A DNA stretch of 39,535 bases from assembly GCA_024275295.1 (NCBI GenBank), contig JAJRZI010000095.1:1-39535 (forward strand), given 5' to 3'. Each line of letters opens with the position of its first letter. Position 1 is the first letter of the stretch. A model generated the notes under the pieces. It saw only the letters and a list, made by a program, of their open reading frames with translations, made no database searches and was not told the origin of the DNA. The translations under genes were made by a program, and so were the position numbers. This document shows positions 17,101 to 26,602 of this stretch, one piece after another. The DNA is from Gammaproteobacteria bacterium (GTDB lineage Bacteria > Pseudomonadota > Gammaproteobacteria > Chromatiales > Chromatiaceae).

Positions 17101-18186
17101 ATGAGCGACGACCAACAACTCAAGGCAATCAGAAACAGAATCAATGAGCTGGATGAGCAGATCCAGGCATTGATCAGCCAAAGGGCGGAAGCAGCTCAAG
17201 AGGTGGCGCAGATCAAGCTGGCTGCAGACGCTCAGGCAGAGTTCTACCGCCCGGAACGTGAGGCAGATGTGCTGCGCAAGGTGAAGGCCCGAAACCAGGG
17301 GCCGCTGGATGATGAGGAGATTGCCCGCCTCTTCAGAGAGATCATGTCTGCCTGTCTGGCGCTTGAAGAGCCAATGAAGATCGCCTTTCTCGGCCCTGAT
17401 GGCACTTTTACCCAGGCCGCAGCACTGAAACACTTTGGTCACTCGGTTCAGACTCAATCAGTCGGCTCCATCTCCGAGGTGTTTCGGGATGTTGAGTCCG
17501 GGGCATGTCACTATGGTGTTGTGCCTGTGGAAAACTCTACCGAAGGGGTAGTGACCCACACCCTGGATATGTTCCTTAGCTCACCTTTGCAGATCTGTGG
17601 TGAGGTTTCTCTGCGTATCAATCACCATCTGTTAAGCACTAGTGAAGAGATAGCACAGATCCAAACCATCTATTCGCACCAGCAGTCATTAGCCCAGTGT
17701 CGGGGCTGGTTGGATCGAAACCTGCCACTGGCCAAACGGGTGAGTGTTGGCAGCAATGCCGAGGCGGCCAGGATAGCTGCAGCTGACTCTCAATCAGCAG
17801 CTATTGCCAGCGAGGCGGCAGCTGAGATCTATGGGTTGAAGATATTGTCTCAAAGTATTGAGGACGAACCCGGTAATACCACCCGCTTCCTGGTCATTGG
17901 CAAACAGGAAGTAGCGTCATGTGGTTCGGATAAAACCTCTCTGCTGTTAGCTACGCGTAATGTTGCTGGCGGCCTGCATCGGTTGTTGGCTCCATTGGCT
18001 GAGCATAGTGTGAGCATGACACGGATTGAATCACGGCCCTCTCGTCGAGGCAGATGGGAGTATGTCTTTTTTGTAGACATAGATGGCCATAAGGATGACG
18101 ATAACGTGGCGCAAGTGCTTGAAAATCTAAAGAATGAGGCTCAAGTCTGTAAAATTCTTGGCTCCTATCCAAAAGCTGTACTTTAA
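17101..18186 (+). CDS. pheA: Chorismate mutase / prephenate dehydratase (P-protein)
   Basis: A bifunctional enzyme of phenylalanine synthesis with 361 residues. Residues 1-90 are an AroQ chorismate mutase (LKAIRNRINELDEQI, then ISQRAEAAQEVAQIK). Residues about 92-270 are the prephenate dehydratase, with AFLGPDGTFTQAA, VVPVENSTEGVV and the catalytic GNTTRFLVIG. The last 85 residues are an ACT domain with the phenylalanine-binding ESRPSR motif. ATG 17101 is preferred over a TTG three codons upstream. It lies 23 bp after serA. The ribosome-binding site is weak, so translation may be coupled. Confidence 0.96.
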   Translation: MSDDQQLKAIRNRINELDEQIQALISQRAEAAQEVAQIKLAADAQAEFYRPEREADVLRKVKARNQGPLDDEEIARLFREIMSACLALEEPMKIAFLGPDGTFTQAAALKHFGHSVQTQSVGSISEVFRDVESGACHYGVVPVENSTEGVVTHTLDMFLSSPLQICGEVSLRINHHLLSTSEEIAQIQTIYSHQQSLAQCRGWLDRNLPLAKRVSVGSNAEAARIAAADSQSAAIASEAAAEIYGLKILSQSIEDEPGNTTRFLVIGKQEVASCGSDKTSLLLATRNVAGGLHRLLAPLAEHSVSMTRIESRPSRRGRWEYVFFVDIDGHKDDDNVAQVLENLKNEAQVCKILGSYPKAVL

Positions 18187-18236
18187 CGCAATAGCCTTGG
18201 GGTTTGCTCTTTCTGCGCTATTGATCTGTCATATCC

Positions 18237-19367
18237 ATGCAAAAAATAACCGATAACCCATTTCTAAAATATGCGGCTCCTGGCATTTCAGGGCTGCATC
18301 CCTACATACCTGGAAAACCAATCTCTGAACTGGAGCGTGAGTTTGGGATATGTGACTCAGTAAAGTTGGCATCCAATGAAAATCCACTCGGTGCCAGCCC
18401 CAAAGCAAAGGCTGCTGTTGCTGCTTTATTAGATGAGCTGGCGCGTTATCCAGACGGTGGTGGCTTTGAATTGCGTACAGCACTCGCTAAATTTCATAGC
18501 ATTGAGGCTGAAGCTGTCACGCTGGGTAATGGATCAAATGATGTACTTGATTTGATTGCTCGCACCTTTTTGGCTCCAGGTTCTGAGGCTATCTTCTCTG
18601 AGCATGCCTTTGCGGTGTATCCTATTTGTACCCAGGCGGTAGGTGCAACCTCCAGGGTTGCTCCGGCGCATGATGGTTCAGCTGGGCCACGCTTTGGCCA
18701 TAATTTGAAGGCCATGCGTGAGTTGGTTGGTGAAAAAACCAGGGTCGTCTTTATTGCTAACCCAAATAATCCAACGGGAACCTGGTTACCTAAAAATGAA
18801 CTGCTAGAATTTGTTGATGGACTGCCTTCGCAAGTGATTGTGGTTGTTGATGAAGCCTATACTGAATATGTGGAAGAGGGGGCCTATCCTGATGCTACTC
18901 AGTGGTTGGGACAATACCCAAATCTCATTGTGACCCGTACATTTTCCAAAGCTTACGGGTTAGCTGCACTGCGAGTTGGCTATGGTCTTTCCCATCCTGA
19001 TGTGGCTGAGCTGTTAAACAGGGTTCGACAACCCTTTAATGTGAATGCCCCTGCGCTTGCAGCGGCACTCGCTACACTGGGTGATCAGGCGCATATCAGG
19101 CAATCTGTCGCTGTTAACCGTACTGGAATGGCTCAGCTCATAGCAGGGTTTGAAAAGTTGGGACTGGATTACATCCCCTCTGTGGGTAATTTCGTCTGTG
19201 TAGATGTGGGTCGTTCTGGTGCTGAAGTGGATGCTAAATTATTGCGAGAAGGGTGCATTACACGTCCTATTGGCGGTTATGGCATGCCTCAACATCTCCG
19301 CATAACTGTAGGGCTGGAAGATGAAAACCAGCGATTCCTTCAAACCTTGGAGTCCGTATTGAAATGA
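18237..19367 (+). CDS. hisC: Histidinol-phosphate / aromatic aminotransferase
   Basis: A class I/II PLP aminotransferase of 376 residues. PGKPISELERE, the substrate-binding LASNENPLG, NPNNPTGTW, VVDEAYTEY, and the PLP lysine in TRTFSKAYGLAALRVGY are all present. HisC-type enzymes placed between pheA and tyrA commonly also transaminate phenylpyruvate and 4-hydroxyphenylpyruvate, so this copy may serve aromatic synthesis as much as histidine (the hisC2 or hisHb type). No other his gene is in the window. Its stop overlaps tyrA by 4 nt. Confidence 0.93.
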   Translation: MQKITDNPFLKYAAPGISGLHPYIPGKPISELEREFGICDSVKLASNENPLGASPKAKAAVAALLDELARYPDGGGFELRTALAKFHSIEAEAVTLGNGSNDVLDLIARTFLAPGSEAIFSEHAFAVYPICTQAVGATSRVAPAHDGSAGPRFGHNLKAMRELVGEKTRVVFIANPNNPTGTWLPKNELLEFVDGLPSQVIVVVDEAYTEYVEEGAYPDATQWLGQYPNLIVTRTFSKAYGLAALRVGYGLSHPDVAELLNRVRQPFNVNAPALAAALATLGDQAHIRQSVAVNRTGMAQLIAGFEKLGLDYIPSVGNFVCVDVGRSGAEVDAKLLREGCITRPIGGYGMPQHLRITVGLEDENQRFLQTLESVLK

Positions 19368-20224
19368 AGATACAGCGCCTTGCCATTATTGGCGTTGGAT
19401 TGATTGGCGGATCTCTGGCGCAAGCCCTGCGTAAAGCCGATGCCGTAGTGGAGGTCGTTGGCTGTGGTCGAGGTAAACCCAATCTGGAAAAAGCGGTGGA
19501 GCTTGGTGTTATTGATCGCTATACGCACGATATAGGTGAGGCGGTTGGTGGGGCTGATATGGTTTTTGTCGCTGTGCCACTTGGCGCAATGAAATCAACC
19601 TTTCAGGCCATGCGGGGAAACCTGTCACCCAATGCAATAGTCACCGATGGCGGCAGTGCCAAAGCAAGTGTTGTAAGGGATATTACTGAGGCCTTTGGTG
19701 AGTTGCCATCTAATTTTGTCCCTGGCCACCCTATTGCCGGGACAGAACGTAGCGGGGTTGAGGCTGCTTTTCCAACGTTGTATCAGAATCGCCGTATCAT
19801 TCTTACGCCACTGAACAGTACGAACCCGGATGCATTGGCTAAAGTGGATGCCATGTGGCAACTCTGTGGCGCTGATGTAACACACATGGAAGTAGAGCAT
19901 CATGATGAAGTGCTGGCTGCAACCAGCCATCTTCCACACATGCTGGCCTTTAGTCTTGTCGATGTGCTGGCGCAGATGAAGGAAAATGATGAGATTTTTC
20001 GTTATGCAGCCGGTGGCTTCAGGGATTTTACCCGTATTGCCTCCAGCAGTCCGGTGATGTGGCGGGACATCTGTCTGGCAAATCGGGAGGCACTGGGTGG
20101 GATGTTGGAGCAATTTGCTGCAGAACTGACCCGTCTCTCTGAAATTCTGCGCGAAGGTGATGGAGATCATCTGCTTGAGATATTTGAGCGCGCCAAGGCA
20201 GCCCGTCACCGATTTGCAGATTAA
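19364..20224 (+). CDS. tyrA: Prephenate (arogenate) dehydrogenase
   Basis: Oxidative decarboxylation of prephenate, or arogenate, toward tyrosine. The 286 residues open with the Rossmann motif IGVGLIGGSLAQALR; GHPIAGTERSGVEAAF carries the catalytic His, and HHDEVLAATSHLPHM and FRDFTRIASS follow as family signatures. It lacks the fused chorismate mutase of the enteric TyrA, as in pseudomonads. Starting codon overlap with hisC (ATGA) implies translational coupling. The downstream aroA frame is open across the tyrA 3' end. Confidence 0.95.
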   Translation: MKIQRLAIIGVGLIGGSLAQALRKADAVVEVVGCGRGKPNLEKAVELGVIDRYTHDIGEAVGGADMVFVAVPLGAMKSTFQAMRGNLSPNAIVTDGGSAKASVVRDITEAFGELPSNFVPGHPIAGTERSGVEAAFPTLYQNRRIILTPLNSTNPDALAKVDAMWQLCGADVTHMEVEHHDEVLAATSHLPHMLAFSLVDVLAQMKENDEIFRYAAGGFRDFTRIASSSPVMWRDICLANREALGGMLEQFAAELTRLSEILREGDGDHLLEIFERAKAARHRFAD

Positions 20225-20255
20225 ACAAAAGCCCTTTTTCAGGATTAGCAAAAAA

Positions 20256-21572
20256 TTGAACCCATCCAACACCATTAGCTTCAACGTAAAACCTGGCGGC
20301 AAACTACAGGGTAGCTTGCGTGTCCCAGGTGATAAATCCATCTCCCATCGCTCCATCATGTTTGGCTCGCTAGCTGAAGGGGTCACCCAAATAAGCGGCT
20401 TTCTTGAAGGGGATGATGCGCTGGCCACCCTGAATGCCTTCCGTCAGATGGGCGTCAGGATTGAAGGGCCGGACAGTGGTCGGGTCACCATTTATGGCGT
20501 TGGCATGCAGGGGCTGAAAAGAGCAAAAGAGCCGCTGGACGTTGGCAACTCTGGCACCTCAATGCGACTGCTGTGCGGTCTGCTGGCCGGGCAGGGATTC
20601 AAGGTGACATTAGTCGGTGACAGTTCGCTATCAGGCCGCCCCATGCGGCGGGTTACATCGCCACTGGCAGAGATGGGGGCAAAGATTGAGGCCACCGAGG
20701 CAGGCACTGCACCGCTGGTTATCCATCCAGTCGATCATCTGCAAGGTATTGACTATCTCATGCCGGTAGCCAGTGCACAGGTGAAATCATGTCTGCTGTT
20801 GGCCGGACTTTATGCCAAAGGCCAAACTAGCACAACAGAGCCTGCCCCCACGCGGGATCACACTGAACGCATGATGGCTGGGTTTGGTTACGATATCCGG
20901 CGTGAAGGCCCCAGGGCAACGCTCTCTGGCGGAGGTCGTTTTACCGCATGTACCCTGGATATACCTGCCGATATCTCATCAGCCGCTTTTTTTCTGGTTG
21001 GAGCCACTATTGCTGAAGGGTCTGATTTGACACTGGAGCATGTGGGCATCAACCCCACACGCATTGGTATCATCAATATACTGCGTGAGATGGGGGCAGA
21101 TATTGAGGTGCTGAATGAACGTGATGCCGGCGGAGAGCCTGTAGCTGACCTGCATGTTCGTTCCAGCAGATTGAAAGGAATTAAAATCCCTGAAGATCAG
21201 GTTCCTCTGGCGATTGATGAATTTCCTGCGCTCTTTATTGCTGCGGCATGTGCTGAAGGAGAGACCGTTCTGAGCGGCGCTGAAGAGTTGCGGGTAAAGG
21301 AGAGTGATCGCATTCAGGTCATGGCCGATGGCCTGGTTGCACTGGGGATTGATGCCCAACCCACGCCAGATGGAATGATCATCCAAGGCGGGCAGATCCA
21401 GGGGGGCACTGTCGACAGCCATGGCGATCACCGCATTGCCATGTCATTTGCGATTGCTGCGCTTCGGGCATCAGGCGAAATTACGATTACAGACTGTTCC
21501 AATGTCAATACCTCATTCCCCGGATTTGTCTCACTCGCTGCCGGGGCGGGTCTGAATATCTCATCATCATGA
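20256..21572 (+). CDS. aroA: 3-phosphoshikimate 1-carboxyvinyltransferase (EPSP synthase)
   Basis: Sixth shikimate step, joining shikimate-3-phosphate and phosphoenolpyruvate. VPGDKSISHRSIMFGSLA, LDVGNSGTSMRLLCGLLAGQ, LLLAGLYAKGQT, DHTERMM and EELRVKESDR are the expected motifs. The protein is about 438 residues. The start is uncertain: the frame is open back to ATG 20157 inside tyrA, but homology begins near SFNVKPGGKLQGS, so I chose TTG 20256, with AGGA 11 bases upstream. The 3' end overlaps cmk by 4 nt. In some pseudomonads tyrA and aroA are fused; here they are separate frames. Confidence 0.93.
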   Translation: MNPSNTISFNVKPGGKLQGSLRVPGDKSISHRSIMFGSLAEGVTQISGFLEGDDALATLNAFRQMGVRIEGPDSGRVTIYGVGMQGLKRAKEPLDVGNSGTSMRLLCGLLAGQGFKVTLVGDSSLSGRPMRRVTSPLAEMGAKIEATEAGTAPLVIHPVDHLQGIDYLMPVASAQVKSCLLLAGLYAKGQTSTTEPAPTRDHTERMMAGFGYDIRREGPRATLSGGGRFTACTLDIPADISSAAFFLVGATIAEGSDLTLEHVGINPTRIGIINILREMGADIEVLNERDAGGEPVADLHVRSSRLKGIKIPEDQVPLAIDEFPALFIAAACAEGETVLSGAEELRVKESDRIQVMADGLVALGIDAQPTPDGMIIQGGQIQGGTVDSHGDHRIAMSFAIAALRASGEITITDCSNVNTSFPGFVSLAAGAGLNISSS

Positions 21573-22249
21573 TCCCTGTCATTACAATCGACGGCCCCAG
21601 CGGCTCTGGCAAAGGCACCATCAGTCGGCTTGTGGCAGAGCATCTGGGGTGGAATCTGCTGGATAGCGGTGCCATCTACCGTGTGTTGGGGCTTGCTGCT
21701 GAAAGGGCAGGCATCTCTGCACAGCAAAGATCTGAGCTGGCCATATTGGCCCGCAGCCTGGATTTACATTTTCAGGGTGAAAAAGTGCTATTGGGAGATG
21801 AGGATGTCAGCCAGCTGATCCGTACAGAAACGGCAGGAAACGCGGCCTCAAAAGTGGCAGCTGTACCGCAGGCGCGGGCGGCTCTGCTGGATTGGCAACG
21901 GGCTTATGCCAAAGCACCTGGCCTGGTGGCAGACGGACGGGATATGGGTACGGTTGTCTTTCCCGATGCTGCAATCAAGATATTTCTTACCGCAAGTGCG
22001 CAAGAACGCGCTTTAAGGCGTTATAAGCAGTTGAAAGAGAAGGGGTTGGATGCTAGTCTTGCGAGTCTGGTTGCTGAAATTCAGGAACGTGATGATCGTG
22101 ATCAGAATCGCAGTGTGGCTCCACTCAAAGCGCCAGCCGCAGCGCTAGAGATAGAGTCAACCTCACTGTCGATAGATGAGGTGCTGAAACAGGTCTTGGA
22201 TAGGGTACAGGAAACCTATCCGGAACTGGCTATTTCAGCACCCGAATAG
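21569..22249 (+). CDS. cmk: Cytidylate kinase
   Basis: Phosphorylates CMP and dCMP with ATP. The P-loop is IDGPSGSGKGTISR at residues 6-19. LDSGAIYRVLGLAA, VADGRDMGTVVFPDA and the lid region ERDDRDQNRSVAPLKAP follow, all typical of bacterial Cmk. The protein of 226 residues matches the usual length. The ATGA overlap with aroA shows tight coupling, and cmk before rpsA is a conserved gammaproteobacterial pair. Confidence 0.97.
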   Translation: MIPVITIDGPSGSGKGTISRLVAEHLGWNLLDSGAIYRVLGLAAERAGISAQQRSELAILARSLDLHFQGEKVLLGDEDVSQLIRTETAGNAASKVAAVPQARAALLDWQRAYAKAPGLVADGRDMGTVVFPDAAIKIFLTASAQERALRRYKQLKEKGLDASLASLVAEIQERDDRDQNRSVAPLKAPAAALEIESTSLSIDEVLKQVLDRVQETYPELAISAPE

Positions 22250-22354
22250 GGGGCTTGTGGGGAAGGTATCCCAAAAGCCAATTGTTAAACTATAACCGTT
22301 TGACCATGCAGCATCGGACAGACGTAAATGCGGCATATCAGGAAAATCAAACCC

Positions 22355-24028
22355 ATGACCGAAAGTTTTGCAGAACTATTTGAGCAGAGTATTGCCAATA
22401 CTCAGCTCCGTACAGGTGCCATCGTTATCGGTACCGTCATTGAAATCACCTCCGACAACGTTATCGTTAACGCTGGACTCAAGTCCGAAGGCGTCATCCC
22501 CAGATCCCAGTTTCTTGACAGCGATGGTCAGATTGAAGTTGCTGTCGGTGATCAAGTGGATGTTGCGCTGGATGCCGTTGAAGATGGCTTTGGCGCAACC
22601 CGTCTCTCCCGCGAAAAAGCTAAACGCGATCAAGCCTGGCGATTCCTTGAGAAGGCTTCAGAGGCTGAAGAGACTGTTGTTGGTCGCATCAATGGCAAAG
22701 TCAAAGGCGGATTCACTGTTGAATTAGGTGAAGTTCGCGCCTTCCTGCCAGGTTCTCTGGTCGATGTTCGCCCTGTACGTGATACGGCCTACCTCGAAGG
22801 CAAAGATCTTGAATTCAAGGTCATCAAACTGGATCGCCGCCGCAATAACGTTGTTGTATCCCGCCGTGCTGTTGTTGAGTCTGAGTACAGTGCTGAGCGC
22901 GAAGCCCTGCTGGAAAGCCTGCAAGAGGGTATGGAGATCAAGGGCGTCATCAAGAACCTCACTGACTACGGTGCATTCGTTGATCTGGGCGGCATTGATG
23001 GACTGCTGCACATCACCGATATGGCTTGGAAGCGCGTCAAGCATCCTTCAGAGGTTGTCGAGATCGGTGATGAAGTTACCGTTAAGGTTCTGAAATTCGA
23101 CCGTGAGCGCAGCCGCGTATCTCTCGGCTTGAAGCAGATGGGTGATGATCCATGGGTCAATCTGGCTCGCCGCTATCCAGAGCATACCCGCCTGTTTGGT
23201 AAGGTGACTAACATCGCCGACTACGGTTGCTTTGTCGAAATCGAAGAGGGTGTTGAAGGTCTGGTTCACGTCTCTGAGATGGATTGGACCAACAAGAACG
23301 TCCATCCATCCAAGCTGGTACAGCTGGGTGACGAGGTTGAAGTCACCGTGCTGGATATCGATGAAGAGCGCCGTCGCGTATCTCTCGGTATGAAGCAGTG
23401 CCAAGCCAACCCATGGGATGAGTTCTCCAACAACTTCAAGAAAGGTGATCATGTCACCGGTAAGATCAAATCCATTACCGATTTTGGCATCTTCATCGGA
23501 CTGGATGGCAACATCGATGGACTGGTTCACCTGTCAGACATCTCTTGGGATGAGGCTGGTGAGGGTATCATTCGTAACTATAAGAAAGGACAGGAGATTG
23601 AAGCTGTTGTCCTCTCTGTTGACCCAGAGCGTGAGCGTATTTCACTGGGTGTCAAACACCTTGATAAAGACCCCTTCTCCAGCTATGTTGGTGCAAATGC
23701 CAAGGGTAGCATTGTAAAGGGTACAGTTAAGGAAGTTGATGCCAAAGGTGCAGTCATCACCCTGGATGAGGGCATTGAGGGTTATCTACGTGCATCCGAG
23801 CTGTCTCGTGATCGTGTAGAAGATGCGCGCTCAGTACTGAAGGAAGGTGAAGAGATCGAAGCCAAGTTTCTTGGTGTTGATCGTAAGAACCGTACGATAT
23901 CACTTTCCATCAAGGCCAAAGATGTTGATGAAGAGACATCAGCTATCAAAGGCTACGCTTCTGCAGCTAAAGCTGGAAAAGCGACACTGGGCGATCTGTT
24001 AAAAGAGCAAATGGGTGAGAAGGGCTAG
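22355..24028 (+). CDS. rpsA: 30S ribosomal protein S1
   Basis: The mRNA-binding ribosomal protein, with six S1 domains spaced by about 87 residues; domains 3-6 each show the patterns GxVKxITDFGxFVxLD and GLVHxSD. I chose ATG 22355 ([12 protein letters not shown]), which yields 557 residues, exactly the E. coli length; an ATG at 22328 adds nine. AGGA lies about 11 bases upstream, weak for so abundant a protein, which fits known S1 autoregulation. TATAAC at 22291 may be a -10, but no -35 is seen. The 105-bp gap after cmk may hold its own promoter. Confidence 0.98.
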   Translation: MTESFAELFEQSIANTQLRTGAIVIGTVIEITSDNVIVNAGLKSEGVIPRSQFLDSDGQIEVAVGDQVDVALDAVEDGFGATRLSREKAKRDQAWRFLEKASEAEETVVGRINGKVKGGFTVELGEVRAFLPGSLVDVRPVRDTAYLEGKDLEFKVIKLDRRRNNVVVSRRAVVESEYSAEREALLESLQEGMEIKGVIKNLTDYGAFVDLGGIDGLLHITDMAWKRVKHPSEVVEIGDEVTVKVLKFDRERSRVSLGLKQMGDDPWVNLARRYPEHTRLFGKVTNIADYGCFVEIEEGVEGLVHVSEMDWTNKNVHPSKLVQLGDEVEVTVLDIDEERRRVSLGMKQCQANPWDEFSNNFKKGDHVTGKIKSITDFGIFIGLDGNIDGLVHLSDISWDEAGEGIIRNYKKGQEIEAVVLSVDPERERISLGVKHLDKDPFSSYVGANAKGSIVKGTVKEVDAKGAVITLDEGIEGYLRASELSRDRVEDARSVLKEGEEIEAKFLGVDRKNRTISLSIKAKDVDEETSAIKGYASAAKAGKATLGDLLKEQMGEKG

Positions 24029-24108
24029 CCAGCTACTCCTGATCCCTAAGTGGCCATATAGCACATGGGGTAGCTATGCTGCCCCAATATCTAGATAGGG
24101 AAACTGAA

Positions 24109-24420
24109 GTGACGAAATCAGATTTAATTGAAGCCATCGCTAAACAGCAAAGCCATCTTGCATCTCGTGATGTTGAACTTGCTGTTAAATGTGTTCTCGA
24201 ACAGATGAGTCAAGCATTAGCATCTGGGGAGCGCATTGAAATTAGAGGGTTTGGTAGCTTTTCGTTGCATTATCGCCCACCGCGAACGGGAAGAAACCCA
24301 AAGACCGGCGAATCAGTTGCTCTATCTGGAAAATATGTGCCTCATTTCAAGCCTGGCAAAGAGTTACGAGAAAGAGTAAATCTAAGTGTCGGGCATGAGA
24401 CTCAAACAGCTTCGGAATAA
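24109..24420 (+). CDS. ihfB: Integration host factor subunit beta
   Basis: DNA-bending HU/IHF family subunit of 103 residues, paired with IhfA encoded elsewhere. [16 protein letters not shown] starts the helical dimer core, and [20 protein letters not shown] and NPKTGE form the beta-arm with the intercalating Pro. I chose GTG 24109, preceded by AGGGA seven bases upstream, since homologues begin MTKSDLIE; an ATG at 24076 adds 11 residues. The C-terminal tail past ELRERV is about nine residues longer than in E. coli. A strong terminator follows directly. Confidence 0.95.
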   Translation: MTKSDLIEAIAKQQSHLASRDVELAVKCVLEQMSQALASGERIEIRGFGSFSLHYRPPRTGRNPKTGESVALSGKYVPHFKPGKELRERVNLSVGHETQTASE

Positions 24421-24440
24421 GATAAAGTAGTCAAAACAAA

Positions 24441-24472
24441 AAACCGCCCAAGTCTGCTTGGGCGGTTTTTTT
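24441..24472 (+). terminator. Rho-independent terminator after ihfB
   Basis: CCGCCCAAG (24444-24452) pairs with CTTGGGCGG (24457-24465) around TCTG and is followed by seven T. An A run on the 5' side makes it potentially bidirectional. It closes the gyrA-to-ihfB block. Confidence 0.95.
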
Positions 24473-24508
24473 ATTCTATATCGTCTTAAGCCAAAGGCAA
24501 TTCAGTTA

Positions 24509-25891
24509 ATGACTAAGCCTCTACGGCAACAGATCCCATACCAGTCAGATAGTGCATCACTGTTTGCAGCAATACGGGAGATGCCATGGGCAATGTTTCT
24601 TGATAGTGGCCGCCCGTTAATTGATCAGGGTCGCTATGATATTCTGGTTGCAGACCCAATCGCCACACTGGTCACTCAAGGTCAATATACTCAGATTAAA
24701 GACCAACAGGGCAGCCGCACATCCAAAGATGACCCTTTAACCCTTCTGCATGCACTGTTAAAACCAAAGATAACTGAATTTCCAGATCTGCCTTTTTGGG
24801 GTGGTGCTGTTGGCTATTTTGGTTACGATCTTGGGCGGCGATTTGAACATCTGCCTGCTGTGGCCGCTTATCCCGGACAATTACCGGATATGGCTATTGG
24901 AATCTATGATTGGGCCTTGGTTGTTGATCATCAAAAGCAACAAAGCTGGCTGGTAGGAGGGGGACGAAGCGCCTCCACCAAGGAAAAGTGGAAAGAGCTT
25001 GTTGCTCAATTCAGTCAATCCATTGATGTAGTCAACCAACCTGCTTTTCATGTGCAAGGGGAGATCAGGAGCAACATGGATAAGCAGCAATATGCTGCAG
25101 GTTTTGACAAGATCCAACGCTATATTCATGACGGAGATTGCTATCAGATAAACTTTTCACAATGTTTTTCAGTACAGGTAAAGGGTGACCCCTGGATTGC
25201 ATATCAGACACTGCGAAAATCCAACCCCGCCCCTTATGCCGCCTATTTAAGCACACCGTTTACCCAAATCCTCAGCTGCTCACCAGAGCTGTTCTTGCAG
25301 GTGCATGGCAATCTGGTCAAAACAAAACCCATTAAAGGTACTGCACCTCGCGGGGCAAACCAAAAAGAGGATAAGCTGCTTATTGAGCAACTTATCCACA
25401 GCCAGAAAAACCAGGCTGAAAACCTGATGATTGTTGATCTGCTGCGTAATGATCTTGGTAAGAGCTGTAAAATTGGTACTATTCAAGTGCCAGAAATATT
25501 TAATGTTGAGTCATTTGCTACCGTGCATCACTTGGTCAGTACTGTCACTGGAATGATGGCATCTGATGCTGATGCCATCAGCCTTTTGCGTGGCTGCTTT
25601 CCGGGGGGATCAATTACAGGGGCACCTAAACTCAGGGCCATGGAGATTATTGATAAACTGGAGCCTCATCATAGAGGGGTTTATTGTGGATCAATAGGTT
25701 ACATCGGCTTTGATGGCAATATGGAGACCAACATTGCTATCCGCACTCTGGCCACCTCTGAAGGGAAGATCCACTTCTGGGCAGGCGGCGGTATTGTGGC
25801 TGACTCAATCATTGAGGATGAGTATCAGGAAATACGCCATAAAGCGGCAGCCATGTTTAAACTTTTGGAACACCAAAAGATATACAGCTAG
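24509..25891 (+). CDS. pabB: Aminodeoxychorismate synthase component I
   Basis: Makes 4-amino-4-deoxychorismate from chorismate and PabA-derived ammonia, for folate synthesis. Of 460 residues, the N-terminal half carries WGGAVGYFGYDLGRRFE and the chorismate-binding half has GDCYQINFSQCF, SCSPELFL, VESFATVHHL, PGGSITGAPK and GSIGYIG. The Lys in KPIKGTAPRG favours PabB; anthranilate synthase has Ala there. ATG 24509 is chosen since the frame otherwise starts inside the ihfB terminator. It is the first gene after the terminator and has no PabA or PabC partner nearby. Confidence 0.93.
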   Translation: MTKPLRQQIPYQSDSASLFAAIREMPWAMFLDSGRPLIDQGRYDILVADPIATLVTQGQYTQIKDQQGSRTSKDDPLTLLHALLKPKITEFPDLPFWGGAVGYFGYDLGRRFEHLPAVAAYPGQLPDMAIGIYDWALVVDHQKQQSWLVGGGRSASTKEKWKELVAQFSQSIDVVNQPAFHVQGEIRSNMDKQQYAAGFDKIQRYIHDGDCYQINFSQCFSVQVKGDPWIAYQTLRKSNPAPYAAYLSTPFTQILSCSPELFLQVHGNLVKTKPIKGTAPRGANQKEDKLLIEQLIHSQKNQAENLMIVDLLRNDLGKSCKIGTIQVPEIFNVESFATVHHLVSTVTGMMASDADAISLLRGCFPGGSITGAPKLRAMEIIDKLEPHHRGVYCGSIGYIGFDGNMETNIAIRTLATSEGKIHFWAGGGIVADSIIEDEYQEIRHKAAAMFKLLEHQKIYS

Positions 25892-25918
25892 CTGTTGTCG
25901 TATGTAACCTATAGATGA

Positions 25919-25927
25919 TGGTAGAAT
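25919..25927 (+). promoter_or_regulatory. Extended -10 promoter ahead of exbB
   Basis: TG-G-TAGAAT, five of six matches to TATAAT with an upstream TG, lies 60 bp before the exbB GTG. A TTGTCG at 25895-25900 is too far (21 bp) for a standard -35. It probably drives exbB-exbD-lpxK-Trm112-kdsB. Confidence 0.4.
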
Positions 25928-25987
25928 TCCCCCGTCAGTTTTCGGCTGAAAAACACCCCTAACAAAACAACTTAAAGGAAAGAGAAA

Positions 25988-26602
25988 GTGCTTGAACTGG
26001 TAAAAGCAGGTGGCTGTCTGATGGTGCCAATCATAGTGTGCTCAATCCTGGCCTTGGCGATCATATTTGAGCGTTTATGGGCGCTTCAGACACGGCGTGT
26101 CCTGCCGAATAACCTGGTTGCAAAGGTATGGGCCCTGCATAAAAACAATCAACTGACAAACGTGCAAATTGACATCATTCGGGAAAGCTCCCCATTGGGA
26201 CGTATTCTTGCAGCAGGGCTACTCAACCGCATGCATTCGCGTGAGGTAATGAAGGAGTCCATTGAGGAGGTGGGGCGCCAGGTTGTTCATGAGCTGGAGC
26301 ATTATCTGAATACACTGGGCACTATCGCTTCAATCTCGCCACTTTTGGGGCTGTTGGGTACCGTTATCGGCATGATCGAAGTATTTGCCGCCATTGTTGG
26401 GGCCGGTGTTGGCAACCCTGCAGAGCTGGCTGGCGGCATCTCCAAGGCGTTGATTACAACGGCTACCGGCCTCTCCGTGGCCATTCCTGCCATTATCGCC
26501 CATCGTTATTTTGGCGGCCGGGTTGAACGTCTGGTGGTTGGTATGGAAGAAGAGGCATTGAAGATGATTGATATCATGCAGGGTGAGCGGGAGAAAGAAT
26601 GA
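25988..26602 (+). CDS. exbB: ExbB/TolQ-type proton channel subunit
   Basis: MotA/TolQ/ExbB family inner-membrane protein of 204 residues. Three membrane segments are seen, at about 10-30 (MVPIIVCSILALAIIFERLW), 115-140 (LLGLLGTVIGMIEVFAAIVG) and 155-175. With ExbD it harvests the proton gradient to energise TonB or a similar partner. The start is GTG 25988, with AAAGGAAAGAG directly upstream as ribosome-binding site. It overlaps exbD by 4 nt. Placement before lpxK is common in gammaproteobacteria and may point to an outer-membrane task other than iron uptake. Confidence 0.92.
   Translation: MLELVKAGGCLMVPIIVCSILALAIIFERLWALQTRRVLPNNLVAKVWALHKNNQLTNVQIDIIRESSPLGRILAAGLLNRMHSREVMKESIEEVGRQVVHELEHYLNTLGTIASISPLLGLLGTVIGMIEVFAAIVGAGVGNPAELAGGISKALITTATGLSVAIPAIIAHRYFGGRVERLVVGMEEEALKMIDIMQGEREKE

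Noticed and set aside
19625-20428. Long open frame on the minus strand across tyrA/aroA (267 codons)
   Set aside because: Antisense to two clear enzymes, Cys/Pro-rich composition without domain features, no ribosome-binding site.
22966-23660. Near-repeats within rpsA
   Set aside because: They reflect the repeated S1 domains of the protein, not a mobile or regulatory repeat.
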